DNA of 64,000 bases from Coriobacteriaceae bacterium (lineage in GTDB: Bacteria; Actinomycetota; Coriobacteriia; Coriobacteriales; Coriobacteriaceae): the NCBI GenBank assembly GCA_025993015.1, contig DAJPFV010000001.1:310001-374000 (forward strand). The letters run 5' to 3'. The notes beneath the pieces are model-generated. The model was not told the origin of the DNA and searched no databases. It saw only the letters and a program-made list of their open reading frames with translations. The position numbers and the translations under genes are program-made. Positions 31,983 through 40,703 of the stretch are shown one piece after another; positions within the stretch are counted from its first letter, which is position 1; the number at the start of each line of letters is the position of its first letter.

Positions 31983-32669
31983 TTACGCCTCAAGCGCGGC
32001 TTTAAACCAACTCGTAATACTCGTGGGGTGCGTAATGGCAGTGCCCACGACAACTGCCCAGGCGCCCGCATCAATCGCGGCGCGGGCCTCCTCGGGCGTG
32101 TGCACGCGGCCCTCGCAGATGATGGGAAGACCGGGGAATTCCTCGGTCGCCTGACGCAGGAGCGGCAGATCAGGGCCATCGGCCATGGTGCAGTCGATGG
32201 CGGCGACACCATGAGAAAGCGTAGTGGATACCAGGTCAAAGCCCATATCAACCGCACGGCGAATGTCCTCGATGGTGGCACAGTCGGCCATCAGGAGCAC
32301 GCCCTCCTCGTGCAGCGGACGGAAGGTATCCTCGACGGTCTTGCCATCGGGACGTGGGCGATCAGTGGCATCAATTGCCACGATGTCGGCACCGGCGGCA
32401 ACGCAGGCGCGAGCGTGGCGCAGCGTCGGCGTGATGTAGACGCCCTCGTGCCCATCCTTCCACAGGCCGATGACGGGAACCTCGCAGCGGCCCTTAATGG
32501 CGGCGATGTCGGCAAGACCCTGGCAGCGAATAGCGGCGGCGCCACCAAGCTCGCAGGCGCGAGACATCTGAGCCATGGTTTCGGGCGTACGAAGCGGCTC
32601 GCCCATATAGGCCTGAACGCTCACGACGAGCTTGCCCTTTAGGGACTGGATCAAAGGATCAACGGTCAT
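31983..32669 (-). CDS. nanE: N-acetylmannosamine-6-phosphate 2-epimerase
   Basis: A 228-residue TIM-barrel epimerase converting ManNAc-6-phosphate to GlcNAc-6-phosphate in sialic acid breakdown. Recognisable segments: LVVSVQAYMGEPLR at the start, AAAIRCQG, VPVIGLWK and the phosphate-binding end IICEGRVHTPEEA and GAWAVVVGTAITHP. The ATG at 32669 starts the family. Last gene of the cluster, 140 nt after nanK, with element G in between. nagA and nagB, needed next, are not in the window. Confidence 0.94.
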   Translation of the reverse strand: MTVDPLIQSLKGKLVVSVQAYMGEPLRTPETMAQMSRACELGGAAAIRCQGLADIAAIKGRCEVPVIGLWKDGHEGVYITPTLRHARACVAAGADIVAIDATDRPRPDGKTVEDTFRPLHEEGVLLMADCATIEDIRRAVDMGFDLVSTTLSHGVAAIDCTMADGPDLPLLRQATEEFPGLPIICEGRVHTPEEARAAIDAGAWAVVVGTAITHPTSITSWFKAALEA

Positions 32670-32694
32670 GTTCGACTCAACCTTTCTCAAAACA

Positions 32695-32792
32695 GCCTTC
32701 TGAGACACCGCACCTTGACGTTCAAACCGTCGCTCGCATACCAAAGCACGCTTCGCTCCTCTTTCACGTCAATCTGCGGCACCTCAGAAGGC
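32695..32792 (-). repeat. Nested inverted repeat G (type II element) between nanK and nanE
   Basis: Perfect outer arms GCCTTCTGAG (32695-32704) / CTCAGAAGGC (32783-32792); further in, TTGACGT (32715-32721) pairs with ACGTCAA (32766-32772). On the minus strand GAAAGAGGAGCGAAGCGTGC (32765-32746) matches element F at 18 of 20 positions. Total about 98 nt, inside the nan gene string and co-oriented with it. Confidence 0.8.
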
Positions 32793-32809
32793 GCACTTGG
32801 TAGTTATGT

Positions 32810-33775
32810 TTACTTCAACGACGCAAGAAGGTGTTCGGCGGCACCGATAAGCGGCGCGTCGCCCTCCAGAGAACCGATGAGGATCGGCGTGTCCTGAAGC
32901 GGGTCGAGCGCCTGGCTGGCATAGCCCTCGTGCACCGAGTCCTTCCACGTCTGCGAGCGCCAATCGGGACCCTGGTGAATCACACCTCCCGAAAGCACGA
33001 TGACCTCGGGATCCAAGATGTTGGCAAGCGAGCCCAAGCTGGCGCCCAGCGCAAAGCCGGCGTCATGGATGACCTCGGTCGCCTTTGCGTCGCCCGCACG
33101 GCACAGGTCGTTCACATCGCGACCGACCGAAGGACGGCTGGGGTCGACGCGACCAAAGCGCTCATCGTACATACGACCAATGGAAGTGCCCGAAGCAACC
33201 GACTCAAGATGACCAGAACGTCCGCAGGCGCAGGGAATGCCGGCAGCAGCCGAGCACTCGATGTGGCCCATATGGCCGGCAGCACCATGGAAGCCCTGCA
33301 TCACGCGGCCGTTCTCGACATATGCGCCGCCGATGCCCGTACCGATGCCAAGGCACAAGACGGAGAACTTGCCCTTACCGACGCCCCAGTGGGCCTCGCC
33401 CAGAGCATGAGCCTGCACGTCTCCCACCACGGCAACGGGAAGACCAAGGTCCTCGCGCAGGCGCGGCCCCAACTGAACGCCGGACCAGCCGGGCATGATC
33501 TCGTTAGCATACGCGATGGCGCCCGTCTTGGGATCGACGACGCCTGCGGCACCGATACCGACACCGAGGACCTCGACATCGGGATTCGCCTCAAGAGCGG
33601 CCTTGATGGACGCCTCGATACGCTGGAAGACGGCCTCGCCGCCCTCCTGGGCCTCGGTAGGAACCTCGGCCTCAAATACGGGATGGGGCACGCTGCCGTC
33701 AGCCGGATACTCCATAATGGCAGTCGCAATTTTGGTGCCGCCGATATCGACGGAGCAAACGTACTTGTTCTCCAT
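32810..33775 (-). CDS. nanK: ROK-family kinase, probable N-acetylmannosamine kinase
   Basis: A 321-residue sugar kinase. The phosphate loop is VDIGGTKIATA near residue 8, and the ATP-binding LGIGTGIGGAYV follows. The ROK zinc region reads CACGRSGHLES, where the third ligand usually is Cys; here it is His. The substrate is assigned from the neighbours nanA and nanE. The ATG at 33775 follows AAGGAGA. Elements E and G flank it on either side. Confidence 0.85.
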   Translation of the reverse strand: MENKYVCSVDIGGTKIATAIMEYPADGSVPHPVFEAEVPTEAQEGGEAVFQRIEASIKAALEANPDVEVLGVGIGAAGVVDPKTGAIAYANEIMPGWSGVQLGPRLREDLGLPVAVVGDVQAHALGEAHWGVGKGKFSVLCLGIGTGIGGAYVENGRVMQGFHGAAGHMGHIECSAAAGIPCACGRSGHLESVASGTSIGRMYDERFGRVDPSRPSVGRDVNDLCRAGDAKATEVIHDAGFALGASLGSLANILDPEVIVLSGGVIHQGPDWRSQTWKDSVHEGYASQALDPLQDTPILIGSLEGDAPLIGAAEHLLASLK

Positions 33776-33840
33776 GTCGCTCTCCTTAGGAGATAAAAAC
33801 AACTACAGGAAATGCGCCGTCAGGCTAGCCGCCACAGCGC

Positions 33841-33952
33841 GGTAAAGGTTTTCCAGGTGCCCGAGGTTGGGGTGAAAGTGGTCGGGCGTTGACCTAATGG
33901 GTCACGCCCGACCACTTGAGCCCCAAGATCGGGTGCCTGGGGAAGCTTTACA
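33841..33952 (+). repeat. Nested inverted repeat E (type II element) between nanA and nanK
   Basis: Arms from about 33853-33891 and 33901-33940 pair over roughly 32 of 40 positions, extended outward by GTAAAG/CTTTAC-type bases that reach the nanA stop. TTGGGG (33867-33872) pairs with CCCCAA (33921-33926). The flanking AGGTTG, GTGAAAG, TTGA and CAAGAT bases match elements F and G. The inner stem is GTGGTCGGGCG/CGCCCGACCAC. Confidence 0.8.
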
Positions 33953-34868
33953 GGAGACCGTTGTCCTGGAGGACCTTCTTAATCGCCTCGACGTTCTCGC
34001 CGGTCATGGCCTTCACCGGGCGCGGCATGGTCGGGCTGTCGAAGATGCCCATGAGATTCATAGCGGTCTTGAAGGCACCAACGCCGCCGGCATAGCCCTG
34101 AACGCCCGAGGTGACATCCCAGATGTGCGAAATCTCATTGAGGCGATCCTGCTCGGCCTTGACGGTAGCCCAGTCGCCGGCCTGAGCGGCCTTCCACTGA
34201 CGCACGTAGCCCTCGGGCTCAACGTTGGCGAGACCCGGGACGGAACCGTCGGCGCCACCGAGGTAGGCGCCGTCGACAACAACCTCGTGACCGGTGAGGA
34301 TGCTCATCGGGTGGCCGTTCTTCTCGTTCTCCTGAACGAGATAGCGGAACGAGATGTCATCGCCCGAGGAATCCTTGACGCCGGCCAGGACGCCCTCGGC
34401 GCCGAGCTTGGCAAGGAGCTTCCAGGGGAGCTTGGTGTGGACGCACACGGGGATGTCGTAGGCGAAGATGGGCAGGTCGAGCTCCTCGTGCAGGATGCGG
34501 AAATGCTCCTCGACCTCGGTCATGCCCTGCAGGGCATAGAACGGGCAGGTGGCGACAAGCGCATCGGCGCCCAGCTCCTGAGCGACCTTGCCGTGCTCGA
34601 TCATGCGCTCGGTCTCGGTATCGATGATGCCGACCAGAACGGGAACGCGGTGGTCGACGATACGGACGGCCTCGGCGATGATCTGACGACGACGCTCGTC
34701 AGTGGAGAAGACGACCTCGCCCGAAGAGCCCAAGAAGAACAGGCCATCGACGCCGGCATCGATCATGCGGTTGATGCTGCGCTCAAAGGAGGCAACGTCG
34801 AGCTGGTGGTCTTCGGTATCGGGAACAACGACGGGAGGGATAACGCCGGTGAATTTCTGAGTTGCCAC
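33948..34868 (-). CDS. nanA: DapA/NanA-family aldolase, probable N-acetylneuraminate lyase
   Basis: A 306-residue class I aldolase of the dihydrodipicolinate synthase/neuraminate lyase family. Visible motifs: FLGSSGEVV (phosphate/carboxylate loop), FAYDIPV with the catalytic Tyr, and AGVKDSSGDD with the Schiff-base Lys. The KDSSGD pattern is not the most typical of neuraminate lyases, so the substrate rests on its neighbours nanK, nanE and the importer. The start is GTG at 34868, preceded by AAGGAG at 6 nt. Confidence 0.78.
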   Translation of the reverse strand: MATQKFTGVIPPVVVPDTEDHQLDVASFERSINRMIDAGVDGLFFLGSSGEVVFSTDERRRQIIAEAVRIVDHRVPVLVGIIDTETERMIEHGKVAQELGADALVATCPFYALQGMTEVEEHFRILHEELDLPIFAYDIPVCVHTKLPWKLLAKLGAEGVLAGVKDSSGDDISFRYLVQENEKNGHPMSILTGHEVVVDGAYLGGADGSVPGLANVEPEGYVRQWKAAQAGDWATVKAEQDRLNEISHIWDVTSGVQGYAGGVGAFKTAMNLMGIFDSPTMPRPVKAMTGENVEAIKKVLQDNGLL

Positions 34869-34936
34869 AAGAATCTCCTTAGCTGTCTGGCGGGCAGCCC
34901 TATGCCGCCCACTCTTGTTGGCAGTGTCCAGGCCGT

Positions 34937-35788
34937 CTAGGCCAAAGAACACGAGTAGAACGTTTGGTTAAAAAAGTCGACGACTTCGTTTTCGAACGCA
35001 TTGATGCGCTCGTGAGCGTATTTGGCATAGATGATATGTCTCCGGTCACACTCAAGACCGTTGAATACGGCAAACTGATCCTTGGGATCGCTCACGGTAT
35101 CCATGAGCGATGTGCCCATGAGCACCGATCCGCGCACCCGAGACGACAGCGCCTCGAGGCCGTCAGGAAGCGGATTGGCAACCGCCGTGCAGGCGAGACC
35201 CCGCTCGTCCAGAGCAGAAACCGCCAGCGCGACTCCGCCGCCTAGACCCTCGCCCCATGCAAAGATGCGGTCGGGGTCCATGCCATCAAGATTGCGCGCC
35301 ACCTTCGCCAGCGCGCAACCCCAACGGACGCGCTCGACAAAAGCGGGCGAAGAAATCCCCCGCTGCAGGTCGTCCGCACCAGCAACATCGTCATCCAGCG
35401 CGAGGACGGCATACCCCATGGCGGCAAATCTCGTCATGTGATGCCAGCCGCGCACAGGCCGATCGATATCGTGGAACATCAGGCACAGCGGCACGCGCTC
35501 AGACACTCGGGCACGACCGACAGGCTCGATCAAACGAGCGTGAATCGCATCGTCACCGAGCTCAAAGGAGACCTCCGAGTAACGGGCGCAGGGGTTAACA
35601 AAGTCAATCGCCGTAATGGCCAGGCCTTGAATCTCAAGATTCGAAGCGCATGTCTCTAAATCAGAAACATCTGCTTGGACATCACCGCGCCAGTCCCGAT
35701 ATTCTGCGAGCCTTGACGAAACCGTTCCAGGAATTCCCACGAGCCCGGGGACAATCAGCTCATTAACATTGCTCTCGCACTTAGACAT
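34937..35788 (-). CDS. Degenerate CE7-type acetyl esterase homologue lacking the nucleophile
   Basis: A 283-residue alpha/beta-hydrolase related to the neighbouring acetyl xylan esterase-like protein. The nucleophile elbow reads WGEGLGGG: Gly181 stands where the partner has Ser183 (NGASQGGG). The aligned acid (Asp230) and His (His259) are kept. It is shorter, with a divergent N-terminus. Its ATG overlaps the upstream esterase stop by 8 nt, so both are translated together. It is probably catalytically inactive as an esterase and may bind substrate or partner with the active enzyme. Confidence 0.78.
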   Translation of the reverse strand: MSKCESNVNELIVPGLVGIPGTVSSRLAEYRDWRGDVQADVSDLETCASNLEIQGLAITAIDFVNPCARYSEVSFELGDDAIHARLIEPVGRARVSERVPLCLMFHDIDRPVRGWHHMTRFAAMGYAVLALDDDVAGADDLQRGISSPAFVERVRWGCALAKVARNLDGMDPDRIFAWGEGLGGGVALAVSALDERGLACTAVANPLPDGLEALSSRVRGSVLMGTSLMDTVSDPKDQFAVFNGLECDRRHIIYAKYAHERINAFENEVVDFFNQTFYSCSLA

Positions 35789-36758
35789 GAGCCTCCCCTC
35801 CCTTGCAGAAAAACGGAATAATCAGATCGTCAAAATCCTGAATCTCCTCGTGGCCAAAGCCTTCAAAGAACTCATGACGCTTTTCGCAGGTCAGGTTGTT
35901 ATAGACCGCAAACTGCGTCGCTGGCGGGCAGACGATATCGGCTGTGCCGGTGCCAAACAGCACGGGGCATTTGACCATAGGGGCAAAGTTCTTGGAATCG
36001 AAGTACGCCAGCTTGGCATAGGCTTCGTCAATACGAGTCGAGTCCTCGTCAAACCAGCGAGACCAATAGCGCAGGCCCTCGTAGGCAATGTCGTCTGCAT
36101 CCAAATCCCAGACTAGGCGGAAATCTGACAGGAAGGGATAGAGGATGGCGGCACGATTGATAAGCTCGCTGTTAAGCGCACAGGTCGCAATGCCCAAACC
36201 ACCACCCTGCGACGCGCCGTTCACAAACACACGAGAAAGATCGATGCCCTCGAGCTCGCGAACAATACGGCACAGGATGCGAATATCTTGGTGCAAGCGG
36301 ACATAGTAGAGGTTGGCCGGGTCGCCGTCGATGCCGGCGACGATATGCCCGGCAACCGTTGTGCCCTCAAATCCACCAATGTCCTCGGAGGGACCTCCTT
36401 GGCCGGGGCAGTCGAGGGCGATGAGTGCCATGCCCATGCCCGCAAACGACGCCTGCTCAAACCAGCTGCGGCTTGCACCCGGATACCCATGGAACTGAAG
36501 CACCAATGGCACGGGCTCGTCCGAGACGGGTTTAAGGTACTTGGCATGCAGGCGAGCGCCACACATGCCGGTATACCAGAGGTCGAAAAGTTGGCAGGTC
36601 GCGGCATCGGTGACCGATGCCGTGTCGATCGCATAGTCAAGCCCGACGGCGTCGGCCTCGGCCATGCGATCCTTCCAAAAGAGATCGAAATCTGATGGAC
36701 GGGGCATGGCGCCTCGATATTCACCAAATTGATGTTGTAGCTCCTGAGCACTTGGCAT
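35781..36758 (-). CDS. CE7-type acetyl esterase (acetyl xylan esterase/cephalosporin deacetylase family)
   Basis: A 325-residue esterase removing O-acetyl groups from sugars. Catalytic triad: Ser183 in VNGASQGGGL, Asp274 in GTADIVCPP, His303 in GFGHEEI; oxyanion region FHGYPGASRSW. There is no signal peptide, so it acts inside the cell. Lying between a sialic-acid-type importer and nanA, it probably deacetylates imported O-acetyl sialic acid, although CE7 enzymes are best known from xylan. The ATG at 36758 is used; the ribosome site is weak. Confidence 0.85.
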   Translation of the reverse strand: MPSAQELQHQFGEYRGAMPRPSDFDLFWKDRMAEADAVGLDYAIDTASVTDAATCQLFDLWYTGMCGARLHAKYLKPVSDEPVPLVLQFHGYPGASRSWFEQASFAGMGMALIALDCPGQGGPSEDIGGFEGTTVAGHIVAGIDGDPANLYYVRLHQDIRILCRIVRELEGIDLSRVFVNGASQGGGLGIATCALNSELINRAAILYPFLSDFRLVWDLDADDIAYEGLRYWSRWFDEDSTRIDEAYAKLAYFDSKNFAPMVKCPVLFGTGTADIVCPPATQFAVYNNLTCEKRHEFFEGFGHEEIQDFDDLIIPFFCKGGEAHV

Positions 36759-36794
36759 GGCTCGTGAACCCAACCTTTCGAAATCGCAACGGAG

Positions 36795-36822
36795 GTGCGC
36801 CCGGCAAGGGAACCGGGCGCAC
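36795..36822 (-). terminator. Intra-cluster hairpin after the importer genes
   Basis: Perfect 10-bp stem GTGCGCCCGG (36795-36804) / CCGGGCGCAC (36813-36822) between the last importer ATPase gene and the esterase. There is no T-run, so it probably tunes mRNA stability or gives partial termination. Confidence 0.55.
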
Positions 36823-36838
36823 GGGAGGGAAAGCGAGG

Positions 36839-37666
36839 CTATTCGCCGAGCTTGGGGTGCAGCAGCGACGGCGCAGCGCCGAGCAGCATCTTGGTGTAGG
36901 GGTCCTGGGGATGCTGGAAGACCTGCTTGGCCTCGCCCTGCTCGACGATCTTGCCGCCATTCATAACGATGATGTCGTCAGAGATATAGCGGACCGTCTG
37001 GATGTCATGGCTGATGAACACCATGGCCAGGCCGAGCTCCTTCTTAAGGTCGGTCAGCAGGTTCAGAATCTGCGCGCGGACCGAAACGTCCAGAGCCGAG
37101 GTGGGCTCGTCGGCGATGATGGCATCGGGGTTCAGCGACAGGGCACGGGCAATTGCGACGCGCTGGCGCTGGCCGCCCGAAAGCTGACCGGGAAGAACCT
37201 CGGCGGCGGAGCTGGGCAGACCGGTGAGCTCCAGGAGCTCTTTGACGCGCTTCTCCTGCTCGGCCTCGGTACCCAGGTTGTGGACGCGCATGGGGTCGAG
37301 CAGTTGCTCGCGAACGACCATGCGGGGGTTGAGCGCCGTGGCCGGGTTTTGAAACACGACCGAGATGACGCGACCCATGTGGCGACGGTCCTCGGCGGTA
37401 CGTTTGGTAACGTCCTTGCCCTTAAAGTAGACCTTGCCGCTCGTGGGGGCCTGCAGGCCGCACATGACGTTGGCGGTGGTGGACTTACCGCAACCGGACT
37501 CGCCGACGATGCCGATCGTCTGACCGGGCATGAGCTTAATCGTTACACCCTGGACGGCGTGAACCAGGTTGGGGTGCAGAATCGAGCCGGTACGGGTCCT
37601 AAAGGTGACGTGGACGTCATCAAGGAAGATGATCGGCTCGACGCCGTTGACTGCGGTCTCGCTCAT
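36839..37666 (-). CDS. Peptide-family ABC importer ATPase (SatD-like)
   Basis: A 275-residue ATPase. Walker A GESGCGKSTTAN, signature LSGGQRQRVAIARAL and Walker B AIIADEPTSALD are intact. It ends soon after the ATPase core (SLLHPKLGE) and lacks the Cys-containing oligopeptide domain found in OppD and OppF. It abuts the fused permease-ATPase gene directly (stop 37667, start 37666), so the two are coupled. Confidence 0.87.
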   Translation of the reverse strand: MSETAVNGVEPIIFLDDVHVTFRTRTGSILHPNLVHAVQGVTIKLMPGQTIGIVGESGCGKSTTANVMCGLQAPTSGKVYFKGKDVTKRTAEDRRHMGRVISVVFQNPATALNPRMVVREQLLDPMRVHNLGTEAEQEKRVKELLELTGLPSSAAEVLPGQLSGGQRQRVAIARALSLNPDAIIADEPTSALDVSVRAQILNLLTDLKKELGLAMVFISHDIQTVRYISDDIIVMNGGKIVEQGEAKQVFQHPQDPYTKMLLGAAPSLLHPKLGE

Positions 37667-39682
37667 CTACATCACCTCCGCGTGAGGGGTCAAACCATTT
37701 GCCTTGAGCACCTCGTCGGGGAGCTCGGAATAGAAGTGCTCGGTGCCGGGCACGCGCTTGAAGACCGGACGGGTGTCCAGGCCAATACGCGGATGGCTCG
37801 AGCGGGGCGCGAAGCGATCGCCCTTGGGGAAATCGCGCGGACTCGGAACGGCGCCGGGCACCTGGTGCAGGCGGCCCGAACCGCTCTCGATGGACAGAAC
37901 GGAACCCAGAAGACCGCGGGTGTACTCGTGGATCGGGTTAGTGAGCAGCTCCTTGGTGGGTGCCTGCTCGATAACCTGGCCAGCGTACATAACCGTGATG
38001 TTGTGGGCGACCTCGGCGACCAGCGCCAGGTCGTGCGAAACGAAGATCATGGCAAAGCCGAGCTTGGCCTGAAGATCGTTGAGCAGCTTGATGACCTGCT
38101 TCTGGACGGTAACGTCCAGAGCGGTCGTGGGTTCGTCGCAGATGACCAGCTTGGGGTCGCGGGTAAGGGCCATAGCGATCAGGACACGCTGACGCTGGCC
38201 GCCGGAAAGCTCGTGCGGATAGCTCTCGAGCGTGCGCTTGGGATCGAGGCCGACGAGCTCCAGGAGCTCCTCGGCGCTGCGGGTTCCGCCGCGCTTGGTG
38301 AGCTGCTTCATCTGGGCAGAGATGAGCATGGAGGGGTTGAGCGAGGACAGGGCGTCCTGATAGACCATAGCGATATCGGTACCGCGCAGGCCGAACCACT
38401 CCTTCTTGCTCATCTTGAGCAGGTCACGGCCCTCCCAGAGGACCTCGCCGGAAAGGTGCTCGTCCTCATCGGTCAGGCCCATGATGGCCAGCGTGGTGAT
38501 GGACTTACCGCAACCGGACTCGCCCACCAGGCCCATGGTCTGACCAGGACGGACGTCAAAGTTGACATGGTCGACGACGTTGATATCACCGTGATGCTCA
38601 AACTGGATGCAGAAGTCACGGACCGAGAGAATCGGTTCGACAGACTCGTCGGGCACATGGCGATCGTCACGCTTGAGCTCGACATCGCGCAGGGCGCCAA
38701 GGCGAGCGGAGAGGGACTGGGCCTGCTCCTTGTAGGCTCGAACGGGGTCGGAGACCAGCAGGTCGGCCTCGCGACGCTTGGAGGAATCGGTGGGATCCAG
38801 GGCGGCGGAGGGAGCAGCGGCCATGGCGTCGGTAATGCCCTCGGAGAGGATGTTGAGCGCCAGGCAGGTGATCATGATGGCCAGGCCCGGGAACAGTGCC
38901 TGCCACCAACGGCCGGCGAGCACGCCGCCGCGGGCGTCGGCGAGGATGTTGCCCCAGGTAGCGGTGGGCTCCTGGATACCAGCGCCGATGAAGGTCAGCG
39001 AGGCCTCGAAGATGATGGCGTCGGCGACCAGGGTAACGGTGAAGACCATGATCGGGGCGATGCAGTTACGCAGAACATGCTTGATCAAAATCCACGGAGC
39101 CTTGGCGCCGGAAACGATGACCGCGCGAACATAGTCCTCGCCGTACTCGGACACGATGTTGGCGCGCACGATACGGGCAATCTGCGGAGTGTACATAAAG
39201 CCGATGGCGAAGATGATCGACGGCACGGAGTTGCCCAGGATGGAGACAAAGACGGCCGCGAGGGCGATGCCCGGGATGGACATGATGATGTCCAGGATAC
39301 GCATGATCGTCTCGGAGACGGCCTTGCGCGAAACCGCTGCAAGGGCGCCCACGACCGAGCCGCAGACCAGAGCCATGGCGGTGGCGCCAAAGCCGATAAT
39401 CAGCGAGTAACGACCACCGTAGAGCATACGCGACAGAATGTCGCGACCCTTATCGTCGGTACCGAAGATAAATCCGTTGCCGGGAGCCTGGCGAGCCGTA
39501 AAGATCTCGACCGGGCTATAGGGGGCAAGAAGGGGCGCCAGAATCGCAGTCAGGGCGACCAGCACCAGCACGACGGCGGCAATCTTAGAAGACAACGTCA
39601 TCTTCTTCCAGCCACCGAGCTTGAGCCCCTTGGAGGCAGCCTTCTCGAGCTGCTCGGTTTGCTTCTCTCGAATCTTTACCAT
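37667..39682 (-). CDS. Fused ABC permease-ATPase (SatC-like)
   Basis: A 671-residue fusion. Residues about 25-290 are a DppC/OppC-type permease: FGTDDKGRDILSRMLYGG and the coupling loop EDYVRAVIVSGAKAPWI. A polar linker (290-350) leads to an ATPase at about 350-600 with GESGCGKSITTL, LSGGQRQRVLIAMAL and VICDEPTTALD. The C-terminal domain keeps DRFAPRSSHP where other members have Cys residues, so it should not hold an iron-sulfur cluster. Such a fusion is known in the SatABCD sialic acid importer of Haemophilus ducreyi. This supports, but does not prove, sialic acid transport. Confidence 0.87.
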   Translation of the reverse strand: MVKIREKQTEQLEKAASKGLKLGGWKKMTLSSKIAAVVLVLVALTAILAPLLAPYSPVEIFTARQAPGNGFIFGTDDKGRDILSRMLYGGRYSLIIGFGATAMALVCGSVVGALAAVSRKAVSETIMRILDIIMSIPGIALAAVFVSILGNSVPSIIFAIGFMYTPQIARIVRANIVSEYGEDYVRAVIVSGAKAPWILIKHVLRNCIAPIMVFTVTLVADAIIFEASLTFIGAGIQEPTATWGNILADARGGVLAGRWWQALFPGLAIMITCLALNILSEGITDAMAAAPSAALDPTDSSKRREADLLVSDPVRAYKEQAQSLSARLGALRDVELKRDDRHVPDESVEPILSVRDFCIQFEHHGDINVVDHVNFDVRPGQTMGLVGESGCGKSITTLAIMGLTDEDEHLSGEVLWEGRDLLKMSKKEWFGLRGTDIAMVYQDALSSLNPSMLISAQMKQLTKRGGTRSAEELLELVGLDPKRTLESYPHELSGGQRQRVLIAMALTRDPKLVICDEPTTALDVTVQKQVIKLLNDLQAKLGFAMIFVSHDLALVAEVAHNITVMYAGQVIEQAPTKELLTNPIHEYTRGLLGSVLSIESGSGRLHQVPGAVPSPRDFPKGDRFAPRSSHPRIGLDTRPVFKRVPGTEHFYSELPDEVLKANGLTPHAEVM

Positions 39683-39685
39683 AAT

Positions 39686-40642
39686 CTACACCGTCCTGAT
39701 GCGCGGGTTGATGAGCAGGTAGAGCATGTCAACCACGATGTTGATGATGATGAAGGCAAGAGCAACGACGATAACGACGCCCTGAACCAGGTTCGCCTCG
39801 TTGCCCTGAACGCCCTGCAGAATCGCAGTGCCCATGCCGGGGAGGTTGAAGATAACCTCGATGACGACGGCGCCGCCCATGAGGTAACCGATCTTAAGAC
39901 CGAGGGTGGTGACCGGGGTGATCAGCGCATTGCGAAGAACGTTGATGCCGACGACGACCTTCTCGGGAACGCCGGCGCCGCGAGCCATACGGACATAATC
40001 CTTGTCGAGCTCCTCGACCATGGCGGTACGCACGATACGAGTCATCTGGCCCGTCAGCGGAAATGCCAAGGCGATAGCGGGCATGATCATACGTCCCAGA
40101 TAGCCAACCGGATTCGTGGTGAAGTGAGGCAGAGCACCCGATGCCGGGAGCACCTTAAGGTAGGAAGAGAACAGCAGGATCAACAGAACGGCAAGCCAGA
40201 ACGACGGGGTTGCCAAGCCGGCGATGGAAAAGACGCGGATCACTTGGTCCGGCCATTTGTCGCGATACAGTGCCGCGATGACGCCGAGCAAAAACGAAAC
40301 GACCGCACCGATGGCAAGACCGATAAAGGTCAGCTGCATCGTGACGGGCAGGGCCGTGGAGATGCGCTTGGCAACGGAGTTGCGAGCAGCACCATAGGTG
40401 CCCATGTCGCCATGGATCAAATCGCCCATATAGCGCACGTAGCGCACGGGCCAGGGGTCGTCCAGACCATACTTCTCATGGTACTCGGCAACCGCCTCGG
40501 GCGAGGCACCGTCACCCAACGCCGTGTAGGCGGGGTCGGTCTTGGAGAACGACATAAGGAAGAACACCAGGACGGTGACGCCCAATGCCATGATCGGCAG
40601 CGCCACAAGACGCCTTCCAATCAAACGTAGCAAGTTGTTCAC
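39686..40642 (-). CDS. Peptide-family ABC importer permease (SatB-like)
   Basis: A 318-residue DppB/OppB-type permease beginning with the helix RRLVALPIMALGVTVLVFFLM (read here as RRLVALPIMALG and VTVLVFFLM). It has the family turn DDPWPVRYVRYMGDLIHGDMG and the coupling loop DYVRMARGAGVPEKVV. The start is taken as GTG at 40642, with AAGGGG 5 nt before. Three nt separate it from the fused subunit gene. Confidence 0.87.
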   Translation of the reverse strand: MNNLLRLIGRRLVALPIMALGVTVLVFFLMSFSKTDPAYTALGDGASPEAVAEYHEKYGLDDPWPVRYVRYMGDLIHGDMGTYGAARNSVAKRISTALPVTMQLTFIGLAIGAVVSFLLGVIAALYRDKWPDQVIRVFSIAGLATPSFWLAVLLILLFSSYLKVLPASGALPHFTTNPVGYLGRMIMPAIALAFPLTGQMTRIVRTAMVEELDKDYVRMARGAGVPEKVVVGINVLRNALITPVTTLGLKIGYLMGGAVVIEVIFNLPGMGTAILQGVQGNEANLVQGVVIVVALAFIIINIVVDMLYLLINPRIRTV

Positions 40643-40703
40643 GTTCTCTCCCCTTTCTTTTGTCGGTAGGACCAACTGGTATATGAGTACGGGTACTCAT
40701 TAC

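Noticed and set aside
36617..40630. A 1337-codon plus-strand open frame
   Set aside because: It is antisense to the importer and esterase genes, which have clear motifs. GC-rich third positions keep the opposite frame free of stops. The same holds for long antisense frames over nrdD, oppA, uvrC/murJ and uvrA.
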